Assembly: GCA_028689655.1 (NCBI GenBank)
Contig: JAQVCT010000008.1
Coordinates: 1 to 64,000, forward strand
Direction of reading: 5' to 3'
Source: Lachnospiraceae bacterium
GTDB lineage: Bacteria > Bacillota > Clostridia > Lachnospirales > Lachnospiraceae
DNA length: 64,000 nt
How positions within the stretch are numbered: position 1 is the first letter of the stretch; every line of letters starts with the position of its first letter. The translations under genes were made by a program, and so were the position numbers. This document shows, piece after piece, positions 15,166-23,539 of this stretch. Below the pieces are notes generated by a model. It was not told the DNA's origin. It did no database searches and was given only the letters and a program-made list of their open reading frames with translations.

Positions 15166-16125
15166 TTACAGGCTTTCGCCCTCTTTGTAGGTGTAATCGG
15201 GTATGCCGGATTTTGGCTTGCCCCAGTCCTCGCTTGCCATATCGTGAGAAACAAGCGACGTGTAGTAGCTGCTTATGGTAGATGGGGCGTTGAAAAGCAC
15301 CGCCCGTAAATACTGCTTGATGTTGCGTACCTTTGTTGTGTTCTGCTGCATACAGTCAAGGACAAATTCAATGTGCATACTGTTGAGCTTCATAAATTTT
15401 GACTTCACAAGCTCGGCGGGGTAGTCGTCCCCGGCAATGCGTATCATCTTTCTTGCCGTACAAACGGTTTCAAGCATAATGTCTACAATCTCGTCAAGCC
15501 GTTCCCGGTCTGTGCTGTTGCGCTGCATGAGAATGTCATACTCGATATTGTCCTTGATGATTTCCCGATAGATTTCTACTGCGCTTTGTGTAGACGCTTC
15601 CTTTCCGTTCCTTTCCGGCTCTGTGTCGTCCTCGTCATAAGGCAGGGGATTTAGGGAATGGATAGGAATGGAATGGGTATTTGATAAATCTGTATTTGAT
15701 TTTTCTTTTTTGGGTAAGTCAGTTCTTTGTATCTCTTTATTTAATTGCATTGGATTTTCCAACATTGGTTTTTCCTGCGTTGGATTTTCCAATGTTGGAT
15801 TATCCAATGTAGGTAAATCCAAGTTAGGCGGCTGTGGCTGCTCGTAAATGATGTAGTCTGTGCCGCGCAAGCGTCCTTTCTCGTCGCGTTCCCGGCTGCG
15901 GACGATATACCCGGCTTTTTCAAGCTCCCGTACCGCTTCGCGTATCGCGTCGATTTTCTCCCGGTTGATACAGGACAGCCCTGCAAGGGTATAGTCCCAG
16001 TCCTCCGGCAAGGACAGCATTTGCGACAAAAGTCCTTTTGCCTTTAAGGTCAAGTCCTTGTTGCGTAGGTGGTGGTTGCTCATTACGGTGTAGCCCCGGT
16101 TGCGCTCTACTCTGAAAACTGCCAT
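15166..16125 (-). CDS. Replication initiator protein of the outer element
   Basis: 319 residues. The N-terminal winged helix (RNRGYTVMSNHHLRNKDLTLKAKGLL and a second helical region IDAIREAVRELEKAGYIV) resembles the RepA-like initiators of Firmicutes ICEs and plasmids. A repetitive linker of Asn-Pro-Thr/Leu units (LPTLDNPTLENPTQEKPMLE) spans about 105-125. The C-terminal domain (about 190-319) ends GIPDYTYKEGESL, nearly identical to the tail of the other initiator at 4230-4979. It probably allows the excised ICE circle to replicate. AGGAGCTGATGAAGCA precedes the ATG. Confidence 0.8.
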   Translation of the reverse strand: MAVFRVERNRGYTVMSNHHLRNKDLTLKAKGLLSQMLSLPEDWDYTLAGLSCINREKIDAIREAVRELEKAGYIVRSRERDEKGRLRGTDYIIYEQPQPPNLDLPTLDNPTLENPTQEKPMLENPMQLNKEIQRTDLPKKEKSNTDLSNTHSIPIHSLNPLPYDEDDTEPERNGKEASTQSAVEIYREIIKDNIEYDILMQRNSTDRERLDEIVDIMLETVCTARKMIRIAGDDYPAELVKSKFMKLNSMHIEFVLDCMQQNTTKVRNIKQYLRAVLFNAPSTISSYYTSLVSHDMASEDWGKPKSGIPDYTYKEGESL

Positions 16126-16155
16126 TGCTTCATCAGCTCCTTTCGCGGTGGATTT

Positions 16156-16267
16156 GTTACGCAGTAGAAGTGCGATATTGAGGGAAAAGGTATAAACCCC
16201 TTACCCGGTCAAAACTGTGTCTGCAAAGCCGCTTGATACAAGGCTTTTTTCGGCTCTACTGCGTAAC
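16156..16267. repeat. 13-bp inverted repeat upstream of the ICE initiator
   Basis: GTTACGCAGTAGA at 16156-16168 is repeated in inverse orientation at 16255-16267, 86 bp apart, just upstream of the replication initiator gene. Between them lies AT-rich DNA plus a GCTTGATACAAGGC stretch. It may be part of the element's origin or an operator for the initiator gene; nothing further is visible. Confidence 0.6.
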
Positions 16268-16282
16268 ATGAGGGTAAAAAAA

Positions 16283-16344
16283 TAGACGCTCATTTCTGAA
16301 CGTCTAAACACGAAAAAGGATACTGTTTTCACAATACCCTTTTT
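16283..16344. terminator. Two adjacent hairpins near the ICE end
   Basis: TAGACGcTCA at 16283-16292 pairs with TGAaCGTCTA at 16297-16306. Next, AAAAAGGATACTG at 16313-16325 pairs with CAATACCCTTTTT at 16332-16344 with two mismatches and is followed by further T-rich sequence. The second has the form of a bidirectional terminator, insulating rlmD from the element. Confidence 0.6.
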
Positions 16345-16355
16345 CCATTCAATAT

Positions 16356-16492
16356 TTAATTTTTTGTGTTCCCACACCCTACATCTATTACTACTTTTAC
16401 GGTAACGTAGTCTTTGATGTATTTATTGCGGCACATTTCACCCTCGCCTGTGAATACGATATGCTTCGCAAAGTGCCTAAATTCAAGGATTT
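16356..16492 (-). other. ICE/rlmD junction with truncated ORF
   Basis: Just past the rlmD stop, a different minus-strand frame is open from inside rlmD to a stop at 16356-16358 and reads ...LVEILEFRHFAKHIVF... and KDYVTVKVVIDVGCG, a protein-like sequence with no start of its own. It looks like the 3' end of an element gene fused to rlmD by integration, so the attachment junction probably lies within the last codons of rlmD or the first few bases after it. The product is not recognised. Confidence 0.45.
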
Positions 16493-18016
16493 CTACGAGT
16501 TCTCTCTTTGTAGCAACACTATTGTCTCCACATGCACCGTCCCTGGGAACATATCCACTGTAGTAACTTTCTCCACCCGATATCCATTCTCCAGAAATAC
16601 TCCCAGATCTCTTGCGAGGCTTGTGGGTTTACAGGAGATATAGACGATTCGATCCACGCCATAGCCGATGATCTTGGTCAGTGCCTTTGGATGGATGCCA
16701 TCCCTTGGGGGGTCCAACACGATGAAGTCCGGTTTATCGGTGACGGTATCCAGTACCTTCAGTACATCCCCAGCGATAAATTCGCAGTTATCCAGTCCAT
16801 TGAGTTTGGCATTTTCCCTTGCCGCATCCACTGCTTCCGTCACGATTTCCACACCCACGACCTTTTTTGCCACAGGTGCCAGCATCTGTGCGATGGTTCC
16901 TGTGCCACTGTATAAGTCAAAGATGATCTTGTCTTTCCTGCCATCTGCATTCAGATCACCCACATAGCTTCTGGCGGTCTCATAGAGTACTTCTGCACCA
17001 CGACTGTTCGTCTGGAAAAAGGAAAACTGTGAAATCTTGAACCTCATGCCCAGCAACTCCTCATAGAAGTAATCCTGACCATATAGAATATCCGTCTCGT
17101 CACTCTGTACCACATCTGCCAGACTGTCATTTTTGGTATGTAGGATACCTGCGATCCGCCCAGAAAGTTTCCCTGTCGTCCCTGACTCATTACACTCTTT
17201 ATCCGTCAATTTTGATTCCTCTATTCCTCGTGTCACCGCTTTTTGTTCTCCTGTCTCCCCATCCTGCAATGCCAGCAGTCTTTCCACCAATGGCATAAAA
17301 TCCTCCTGCTCCTGGGTGGATGTGATCAGTGCCACGAGAATCTCTCCCGTCTTATATGCCTTTCTCACCAGGAGATGACGCAGAAATCCTTCATGTCTCA
17401 ATTTATGATAAAAGGACAGATTGCGTTCTCTGCAATAATCCAGCACTGTGGTGAGTATCAGGCGGTAATCTGCATCTATGATCTGGCACTCCGGCACAGT
17501 CACGATATCATAAAAGCTGCCTCTCTTGTGCATACCAAGGGCAAGAGGCCCATCTTTATAGGCATCTCCAAAGGAAAATTCCATCTTATTGCGATATTCA
17601 TATTGTGCCGGACTTGGATGAATAGATTCAAAGACATAACTGGTATCCGGATTCTCTTCACGATTGACATATACCTGATCTAATAGTGCTTTTACCTGGG
17701 ATTCCTTCAATGCAAGCTGTTCTTCATAAGGAAGATTCTGATAGGTACAGCCACCGCAACCTGTGAAGTGAGGACATTTGCTCTCCACTTCTATAGGGGA
17801 TTTTTCCAATACTGCTAACAGTCTGCCTTCCGCCTTCCCCTTTCTCAGCTTATTGATAGAACAGGATACCTTCTGGCCCACAATTCCATTTTTCACGATG
17901 ACCCGCTTCATGCCCAGGGAATTTCCATTGGCATCACGATCCTCCACTGTTACAATTCCCTTATTTGGAAATTCGATTTTCTCTATCATTCCCTCTACTA
18001 TTTGTCCTTTTTTCAT
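16493..18016 (-). CDS. rlmD: 23S rRNA (uracil-5-)-methyltransferase RlmD/RumA family
   Basis: 507 residues from the ATG at 18016 (MKKGQIVEGMIEKIEF). An N-terminal TRAM domain, the cluster CPHFTGCGGCTYQNL (iron-sulfur cysteines near 80-95), the SAM-binding FDLYSGTGTIAQML and the catalytic DPPRDGIHPKAL and CKPTSLARDL motifs define the class that makes m5U in 23S rRNA. A low-complexity insert near residues 250-285 (GETGEQKAVTRGIEESKLT) is unusual. The protein ends HVETIVLLQRENS; everything after HVETIVLL could be supplied by the adjacent ICE, which would preserve gene function on integration. Several RumA paralogues usually occur in these genomes, so the exact rRNA position modified is not certain. 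Confidence 0.9.
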   Translation of the reverse strand: MKKGQIVEGMIEKIEFPNKGIVTVEDRDANGNSLGMKRVIVKNGIVGQKVSCSINKLRKGKAEGRLLAVLEKSPIEVESKCPHFTGCGGCTYQNLPYEEQLALKESQVKALLDQVYVNREENPDTSYVFESIHPSPAQYEYRNKMEFSFGDAYKDGPLALGMHKRGSFYDIVTVPECQIIDADYRLILTTVLDYCRERNLSFYHKLRHEGFLRHLLVRKAYKTGEILVALITSTQEQEDFMPLVERLLALQDGETGEQKAVTRGIEESKLTDKECNESGTTGKLSGRIAGILHTKNDSLADVVQSDETDILYGQDYFYEELLGMRFKISQFSFFQTNSRGAEVLYETARSYVGDLNADGRKDKIIFDLYSGTGTIAQMLAPVAKKVVGVEIVTEAVDAARENAKLNGLDNCEFIAGDVLKVLDTVTDKPDFIVLDPPRDGIHPKALTKIIGYGVDRIVYISCKPTSLARDLGVFLENGYRVEKVTTVDMFPGTVHVETIVLLQRENS

Positions 18017-18066
18017 GTTTCTACAACCTTTCATTTTAATACATAAGCCAGCCGCCCTGCCAATTA

Positions 18067-18293
18067 TCTGCAGTCTATGACTGTAGACCTACGGGATAAT
18101 ACTTCCTTTGGAAGTATTACAATCTACACAGTATCTTCAATACTCTCATACTGACACTACTTTACTAACACTTTGCTTCGATGTTATGCTTCTATAGATG
18201 CATAATCCCTACAGGATAATACTTCCTTTGGAAACATTACAAGCTACACAGTATTGAAGATGCTGCCCATAGGAAATTTCAGAGAAATTTCCT
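18067..18293. repeat. Intergenic hairpin repeats upstream of rlmD
   Basis: A 47-bp unit at 18088-18134 recurs at 18208-18254, exactly 120 bp away, with few changes (core GGATAATACTTCCTTTGG). In the first copy AATACTTCC and GGAAGTATT form a perfect stem around TTT (18098-18118). A further stem TCTGCAGTC-TAT-GACTGTAGA lies at 18067-18087, and AGGAAATTTC-AGA-GAAATTTCCT at 18271-18293. All three have 3-base loops. A related module is found at 45746-45815. There is no coding potential. Confidence 0.75.
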
Positions 18294-18306
18294 ATTAAAT
18301 AAAAAT

Positions 18307-18340
18307 ATAGCGCCTTCTTTCCCTAAAAAGGAGACGCTAT
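18307..18340 (-). terminator. Probable terminator after the acidic membrane protein gene
   Basis: ATAGCG at 18307-18312 pairs with CGCTAT at 18335-18340 with a partly paired CTTCTTTCC/GGAG interior, and on the minus strand TTTTT follows. It would end the transcript of the 18462-18761 gene. Confidence 0.55.
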
Positions 18341-18461
18341 TTACTCAATTCATTTTTCTCTCTTTACCGCATCTGTCACACTATGCTGGAATTCCATTCT
18401 ATAAGATACATGCCGACTTCATAACGCGCAGGAACTGACTCCTGGATGCGCCGTACTCTGT

Positions 18462-18761
18462 CTATTCTTCGTCAGCTTTTTCTCCAGATTTCTCATCCTC
18501 GGAATCATCCTCTGAGTCTTCCTCATCCTCGAAAAAGTCATCATCAAATTCATCCTCGAAATCATCTTCAAAGTCTTCCAGATAATCCGGAGTAAAGTAC
18601 TGATACAATGCATATGCTACGCCTGCGATCAATGCAATCACCCCCAAGATTGCAAATACCCATAAAACGGGATTACTTTTCTTCTCTTCCTTTGGTGGTT
18701 CTTTCTTTCCTAATAACTCATTTGATTTTAATAAATTCATCAATTCATCTATTTTCTGCAT
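18462..18761 (-). CDS. Single-pass membrane protein with acidic tail
   Basis: 99 residues. A soluble N-terminal stretch (MQKIDELMNLLKSNELLGKKE, Lys-rich to residue 30), one membrane helix (VLWVFAILGVIALIAGVAYAL, about 32-52) and a C-terminal tail of about 40 residues that is almost entirely Asp/Glu (EDFEDDFEDEFDDDFFEDEED). The bias is not a sequencing artefact because the frame is maintained to a normal stop. Small proteins of this layout occur in Lachnospiraceae without an assigned role. The ATG has AGGAGGAGCACTAT before it. The gene stands alone between pcrA and rlmD on the same strand. Confidence 0.65.
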   Translation of the reverse strand: MQKIDELMNLLKSNELLGKKEPPKEEKKSNPVLWVFAILGVIALIAGVAYALYQYFTPDYLEDFEDDFEDEFDDDFFEDEEDSEDDSEDEKSGEKADEE

Positions 18762-18860
18762 ATAGTGCTCCTCCTTATTGCTCGAACATTAGTCTCGATT
18801 CCGTACTTTCCTTGCCACAAACGATATTACTATTAATATACCACCTTTGGACGATTTATA

Positions 18861-21404
18861 CTATATTTTTTTCAATTTTGCAAAAGCTGCATACATAATT
18901 TTTGTGCCCGCACCGTCAAAATCCACTGTGACCTGATAATCTCTGGCACCTTCCGTGATTTCCTTCACAGTGCCTGCTCCGTACTTGATATGTGTGACGC
19001 GGTCCCCTGCTCCATACTCCAGGCTTCCACTGGTGACAGCACCGCCCTTGGATACGCCTGGGAGACTACTCAGGCCTTTCGCTATATAAGGTTTGTTTTC
19101 CTCCGCTGTGACTTTCTTACGCACAAACGCCTTGGGACGAAAATCAAGACCTGACTGTCCCGAAGCCGAATTGCCTCCTATGGAATTTCCATCCGCAGCA
19201 TTTTCGCCCCATGTACCGCCGCCTATCACATTCCGTTTCCGTTCATCCGGATCATAACTGCCCTTTTTCCCTGGTTCCTTATCGAAGATACTGCTGTCTA
19301 TCAGTTCATCCCGATGGAAGCTTACAAACGGGCTTGCATTGTCCCTGGTCTTTCTGTCAGCAGATTCACTGCCATAATAGCTGTTTCCACGCATACCAAA
19401 TGGCGCAGCCTTAAAAGTACTTCTCTCATAGGAATCATCATCATAATCATCGAAATCCGTCTGTTTCTTTGCGGGAAGCTTCTGATCCAACAGTTGAGAT
19501 GGTATCTCCTTTACGAATCTGCTCACTGGATTGTACTGGGTCTCCCCGTGAATCATACGCTGCCTTGCACAGGTGATGGTGAGGTCTTCCTTGGCTCTGG
19601 TAATACCCACATAGGCAAGCCGGCGCTCCTCCTCGATCTCCATGATATCGTCACTGGTAATGGTCATATAACTTGGAAATACGCCATCCTCCATACCAGT
19701 CATATAGACGTGCGGAAATTCCAGCCCTTTGGCACTGTGCAGGGTCATGAGCAATACCTTATTGTCATCTTCCTCCACACCGTCAATGTCTGCCACCAGT
19801 GCCACATCCTCCAGAAATTCTCCTAACGTGGGCTGGTCGTGGGTCTCCTCATAGGAAATGATCTTATTGATAAATTCATCGATATTTTCCAGACGATCCT
19901 TCGCCTCATCATCGCTGTCCGCTTCCAGATTCTTCACATATCCGGTGGTCTCGATGACATCATTGATGAGATCCGTGAGCGTATAGAACTCCAGTTTAGT
20001 GCGAAATACCTGAATCATGGTCACAAATGGCTGGAGCTTCACTGCACTTTTCCCGATGGTCATGATGTGATCTGCTTCCCGCAATGCATCATAGAAGCTG
20101 ATCTGTCTGCCGATGGCATATTCCTGGACTCTTCCGATGGTGGTAGCTCCGATTCCACGCTTCGGCACATTGATGATACGTCTCACAGCCACATCATCCT
20201 TGCCATTATCGATGGTCTTTAGGAAAGCAAGCAAATCCTTGATTTCTTTTCTGGAATAAAAGTTTACACCTCCCACCACATCATAGGGGATGCCCTTTAC
20301 CACGAACCGCTCTTCCATGAGACGTGCCTGGGCATTGGTACGAAATAAAATAGCACAGTCTCCATAGTTCACCACACCGCTGTCCGCTTTTTGGGAAATG
20401 TCCTCCGCCACAAAAGCTGCCTCATCGTACGCTGAGTCAAATTGCTTGAAATGAATCCGGCTGCCCCCGCCTTTATCTGTCCACAGGGCTTTGTCCTTCC
20501 TGCCTATATTATGCTTAATCACCGCATTGGCAGCATCCAGAACTGTCTGGGTAGAGCGATAGTTCTGTTCCAGCTTGATGACTGTCGCTTCTGCATATAC
20601 TTTCTCAAAATCCAGAATATTACGAATATTTGCTCCACGGAACTTGTAGATAGATTGATCATCATCCCCCACCACACAGAGATTACGGTTCTTCGCTGCC
20701 AGAAGTCTGATAAATTCAAACTGTGCGGTATTGGTATCCTGATACTCATCTACCATAATATATTGAAAACGCTGTTGATAATATTCCAGCACATCCGGGC
20801 ATGATTTAAAAAGCTCCACGGTCCTTACGATAATATCGTCAAAATCCAGTGCATTACTTTTTTTCAGAACCGCCTGGTATTCTTTATAAACCCTGGCAAT
20901 CTTCTGCTGTTTGAAATCTCCCATGGTATTCATCTCAAATTCCAACGGGGAGATAAGTTCGTCCTTGGCAGAAGAGATGGCACTCATGATACTGCGCTCC
21001 TTGATCATCTTCGTATCGATGTCAAAACGCTTACAGATCTCCTTCACCACGGTCTTCTGATCATCGGTATCGTAGATAGTAAAGTTCGTGTCAAAACCCA
21101 GCCTGTCTATGTATCTGCGAAGCATACGGACGCAGGAGGAATGGAATGTTGCCACCCAGATACTCTCTGATCCGAACCCCACCAGACTGTCCACACGATC
21201 ACGCATTTCTCCTGCTGCCTTATTGGTAAAGGTCAATGCCATGATATTCCATGGATTGATGCCACAGGAATCTATCATATAAGCGATTCTGGTGGTAAGT
21301 GCCTTCGTCTTCCCACTACCGGCCCCTGCCAGGATCAGTACAGGTCCTTCTATCTGTTCCACCGCTTCTCGCTGTTTTTCATTTAGGGAATCCAGTAAAT
21401 CCAT
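18861..21404 (-). CDS. pcrA: ATP-dependent DNA helicase PcrA/UvrD
   Basis: 847 residues from the ATG at 21404 (MDLLDSLNEKQREAV), chosen because AAGGAGAGATAGG precedes it; a 13-residue upstream extension is not conserved. UvrD-family motifs are in order: Q motif, Walker A GAGSGKT, DEYQDTNTAQFEF, GDDDQSIYKFRGA, LEQNYRS, TLHSAKGLEFPHVY and RLAYVGITRAKEDL. The C-terminal tail ends in the PcrA RNA-polymerase-binding Tudor fold (GDRVTHIKYGAGTVKEI to the end). A 3'-5' helicase that unwinds DNA in repair, rolling-circle replication and transcription-coupled removal of stalled polymerase. A Gly/Ser-rich linker (about 690-760) joins core and tail. Confidence 0.95.
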   Translation of the reverse strand: MDLLDSLNEKQREAVEQIEGPVLILAGAGSGKTKALTTRIAYMIDSCGINPWNIMALTFTNKAAGEMRDRVDSLVGFGSESIWVATFHSSCVRMLRRYIDRLGFDTNFTIYDTDDQKTVVKEICKRFDIDTKMIKERSIMSAISSAKDELISPLEFEMNTMGDFKQQKIARVYKEYQAVLKKSNALDFDDIIVRTVELFKSCPDVLEYYQQRFQYIMVDEYQDTNTAQFEFIRLLAAKNRNLCVVGDDDQSIYKFRGANIRNILDFEKVYAEATVIKLEQNYRSTQTVLDAANAVIKHNIGRKDKALWTDKGGGSRIHFKQFDSAYDEAAFVAEDISQKADSGVVNYGDCAILFRTNAQARLMEERFVVKGIPYDVVGGVNFYSRKEIKDLLAFLKTIDNGKDDVAVRRIINVPKRGIGATTIGRVQEYAIGRQISFYDALREADHIMTIGKSAVKLQPFVTMIQVFRTKLEFYTLTDLINDVIETTGYVKNLEADSDDEAKDRLENIDEFINKIISYEETHDQPTLGEFLEDVALVADIDGVEEDDNKVLLMTLHSAKGLEFPHVYMTGMEDGVFPSYMTITSDDIMEIEEERRLAYVGITRAKEDLTITCARQRMIHGETQYNPVSRFVKEIPSQLLDQKLPAKKQTDFDDYDDDSYERSTFKAAPFGMRGNSYYGSESADRKTRDNASPFVSFHRDELIDSSIFDKEPGKKGSYDPDERKRNVIGGGTWGENAADGNSIGGNSASGQSGLDFRPKAFVRKKVTAEENKPYIAKGLSSLPGVSKGGAVTSGSLEYGAGDRVTHIKYGAGTVKEITEGARDYQVTVDFDGAGTKIMYAAFAKLKKI

Positions 21405-21553
21405 CCTATCTCTCCTTCTATATTCATGTAATCGAACATACATTTGTTATCATATCTTATCTCTGTCCGTTTGTCCAGTAGTGCGCGCATTACTTCGACT
21501 TTTATTTTCATTTTTCTAATGGAAGCTCTCTATTCCATCCGCTCCATGGTACT

Positions 21554-23395
21554 CTACTGTGTGTGGCGTAACACTTCCAGAAACTTTGCTCCATATTTTT
21601 GGAATTTCATCTCTCCCACACCACTGATCTGTAACATCTCTTCCTTATTTTGCGGCTGATACTGACACATCTCCACCAGCGTCTTATCTGCGAACACTAC
21701 ATAAGGCGGCACATGGGCTGCTCTTGCGATATCCATGCGCACTCTTCTGAGCCGCTCGAAGAGGTTGCTGCCGTCCTCCGGTAATGTGGAAGTGACATAG
21801 CGGGCTTTTTTCTTTGCGGTGGTCTGATGCTCCTTCTCCTCCGAGATCTTCATGACGATCTCATCCTCACCGTCCAGGATTCTGCCCGACAATGTAGTGA
21901 GCAGGAGAACTGGATACTGATCTGCAGACTGTTCCAGATATTCCTCCACCAGCAAATGATTCACGATCTGGCGAAGTCTGGCAAGGCTTGTCTGCTTACA
22001 GGTTCCATAGAAGGAATTGTGGTTCAGCCGAAGCTTATAGATCTTATCCGACTGACTTCCATGAAGTGCCTCCAGGATCGCCATGGTGCCAAAGCGTTCC
22101 CCGGATTCCTCGATACATCCCATGAGCTTCTTGCAGATATCCGTCACATCCACCGTCTCGAACTGTGTGAGACAGTTGGAGCAGTTGCCACAGTAATTAT
22201 CCTGGGACTCCCCAAAATAACTGAGCATATAATCCCGCAGACACTCATTCGTGAAGCAATAGTAGGTCATCTTTTTCAATCGCTCCCGGTCTTTTTCCAT
22301 GACCGTCTTTAACATCGTGCTGGTGAGTTCTTCGTTTTCTCTGTTATTTTCAATAAAGAACTGATTGGTGATCACGTCCTGCCCACTGTATAGCAGGATA
22401 CATTCTGCGCGCTCCCCATCTCGTCCCGCACGACCCGCCTCCTGATAATAACTCTCTATATTTTTAGGCATATTATAATGCACCACGAATCGAACATTGG
22501 ACTTATCGATTCCCATGCCAAATGCATTGGTGGCTACCATGAGGGGCTTCACATCATAGATGAAGTCCTCCTGGTTCTTCTGTCTTTCGCTGTCACTGAG
22601 TCCTGCGTGATAACGAGTTACCGGATAACCTTCCACCAAGAGTTTTTCACAGACTTCCTCCACATTTTTCCTGGTAGCGCAGTAGATGATTCCACTCTCC
22701 GCGCTGTGATCCTTCAGATAATTGCTGAGTTCCTTATACTTGTCCCGTGGAGTCTTCACCGCAAAATAGAGATTCTTACGGTCAAATCCCGTCACGACAA
22801 TATTGGGATCTCTCAATTGCAGGATTCTCACTACATCCTGTCGCACTTCCCTGGTGGCTGTGGCCGTGAATGCACTGATTACCGGACGTATTGGCAGCAT
22901 CTGGATAAATTCCACTATTTTCAGATAACTGGGTCTGAAATCCTGTCCCCACTGAGATGCACAGTGTACTTCATCGATACTCACCATGGAAATATTGGCC
23001 GACAGGGCGAATGCCTGAAATTCCTCCGTGAGCAGACGCTCCGGTGCCACATAGATGATCTTATACCGGCCGGCTCTGGCATATTCCAATGCCTTCATAT
23101 ACTGTCTGAAAGTGAGGGAACTATTTAAAAAGGCGGCATGCACGCCCATCTGGTTCAGTGCACCCACCTGATCTTTCATCAAAGATATCAATGGCGATAT
23201 GACCAATGTGATTCCCGGCAGCAACAATGCCGGCACCTGGAAACAAATGGATTTTCCAGCTCCGGTAGGCATGATTCCAAAGGTATCCTGACCTGCCAGT
23301 ATACTGTCGATAAGTGTTTCCTGACCTTCGCGGAATTCATCATATCCGTAATATTTTTTCAATATATGATGTTTCTCGTCCATTTGCTGCGCCAC
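21554..23395 (-). CDS. recQ: ATP-dependent DNA helicase RecQ
   Basis: 613 residues. The helicase core has MPTGAGKSICFQVPA (motif I), SIDEVHCASQWGQDFRPSY (DEVH box and RecQ-specific aromatic loop), FTATAT, and QEAGRAGRDGE (motif VI). The zinc-binding RecQ-Ct domain follows (CLRDYMLSYFGE then CGNCSNC), then a winged helix and a C-terminal HRDC-like domain (about 530-613: LFERLRRVRMDIARAA and MLQISGVGEMKFQKYG). It unwinds 3'-tailed DNA in recombination repair. It lies just upstream of pcrA on the same strand, 149 bp apart, so two repair helicases are neighbours. Confidence 0.95.
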   Translation of the reverse strand: MAQQMDEKHHILKKYYGYDEFREGQETLIDSILAGQDTFGIMPTGAGKSICFQVPALLLPGITLVISPLISLMKDQVGALNQMGVHAAFLNSSLTFRQYMKALEYARAGRYKIIYVAPERLLTEEFQAFALSANISMVSIDEVHCASQWGQDFRPSYLKIVEFIQMLPIRPVISAFTATATREVRQDVVRILQLRDPNIVVTGFDRKNLYFAVKTPRDKYKELSNYLKDHSAESGIIYCATRKNVEEVCEKLLVEGYPVTRYHAGLSDSERQKNQEDFIYDVKPLMVATNAFGMGIDKSNVRFVVHYNMPKNIESYYQEAGRAGRDGERAECILLYSGQDVITNQFFIENNRENEELTSTMLKTVMEKDRERLKKMTYYCFTNECLRDYMLSYFGESQDNYCGNCSNCLTQFETVDVTDICKKLMGCIEESGERFGTMAILEALHGSQSDKIYKLRLNHNSFYGTCKQTSLARLRQIVNHLLVEEYLEQSADQYPVLLLTTLSGRILDGEDEIVMKISEEKEHQTTAKKKARYVTSTLPEDGSNLFERLRRVRMDIARAAHVPPYVVFADKTLVEMCQYQPQNKEEMLQISGVGEMKFQKYGAKFLEVLRHTQ

Positions 23396-23448
23396 CCTTT
23401 TTCTGTGATTATTTACTATTTAACCGTATTTTTCAATTTTACTTTTAT

Positions 23449-23481
23449 TTTTATCTATGTTTTATCTATGTTTTATCTATG
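23449..23481. repeat. Three perfect 11-bp tandem repeats
   Basis: TTTTATCTATG is present three times in direct succession in the AT-rich region upstream of recQ. The surrounding bases are similarly T-rich, so this is probably slippage-prone promoter-region DNA. Confidence 0.7.
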
Positions 23482-23539
23482 TTCTGTTATCTACTATCCT
23501 TGTGATCATTGCTTATAAATCTGTCCTCCGCTGCACAGA

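Larger units (their letters stand above)
1..16492 (-). mobile_element. Outer ICE-like conjugative element (one end, broken)
   Basis: The minus-strand order next to rlmD is replication initiator, DUF5348, PcfB, VirD4, as expected at one end of large Firmicutes ICEs. The 3' end of rumA/rlmD is a known integration site for ICEs that use serine recombinases, so the right boundary is placed at or just inside the rlmD stop region. The genes from 13.8 to 16.1 kb are GC-richer than their surroundings. The left boundary is not in the window; how far positions 1-2060 belong to this element, to a second insertion or to a deletion scar is unclear. Integrase, relaxase and most of the secretion genes are not present here. 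Confidence 0.6.
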
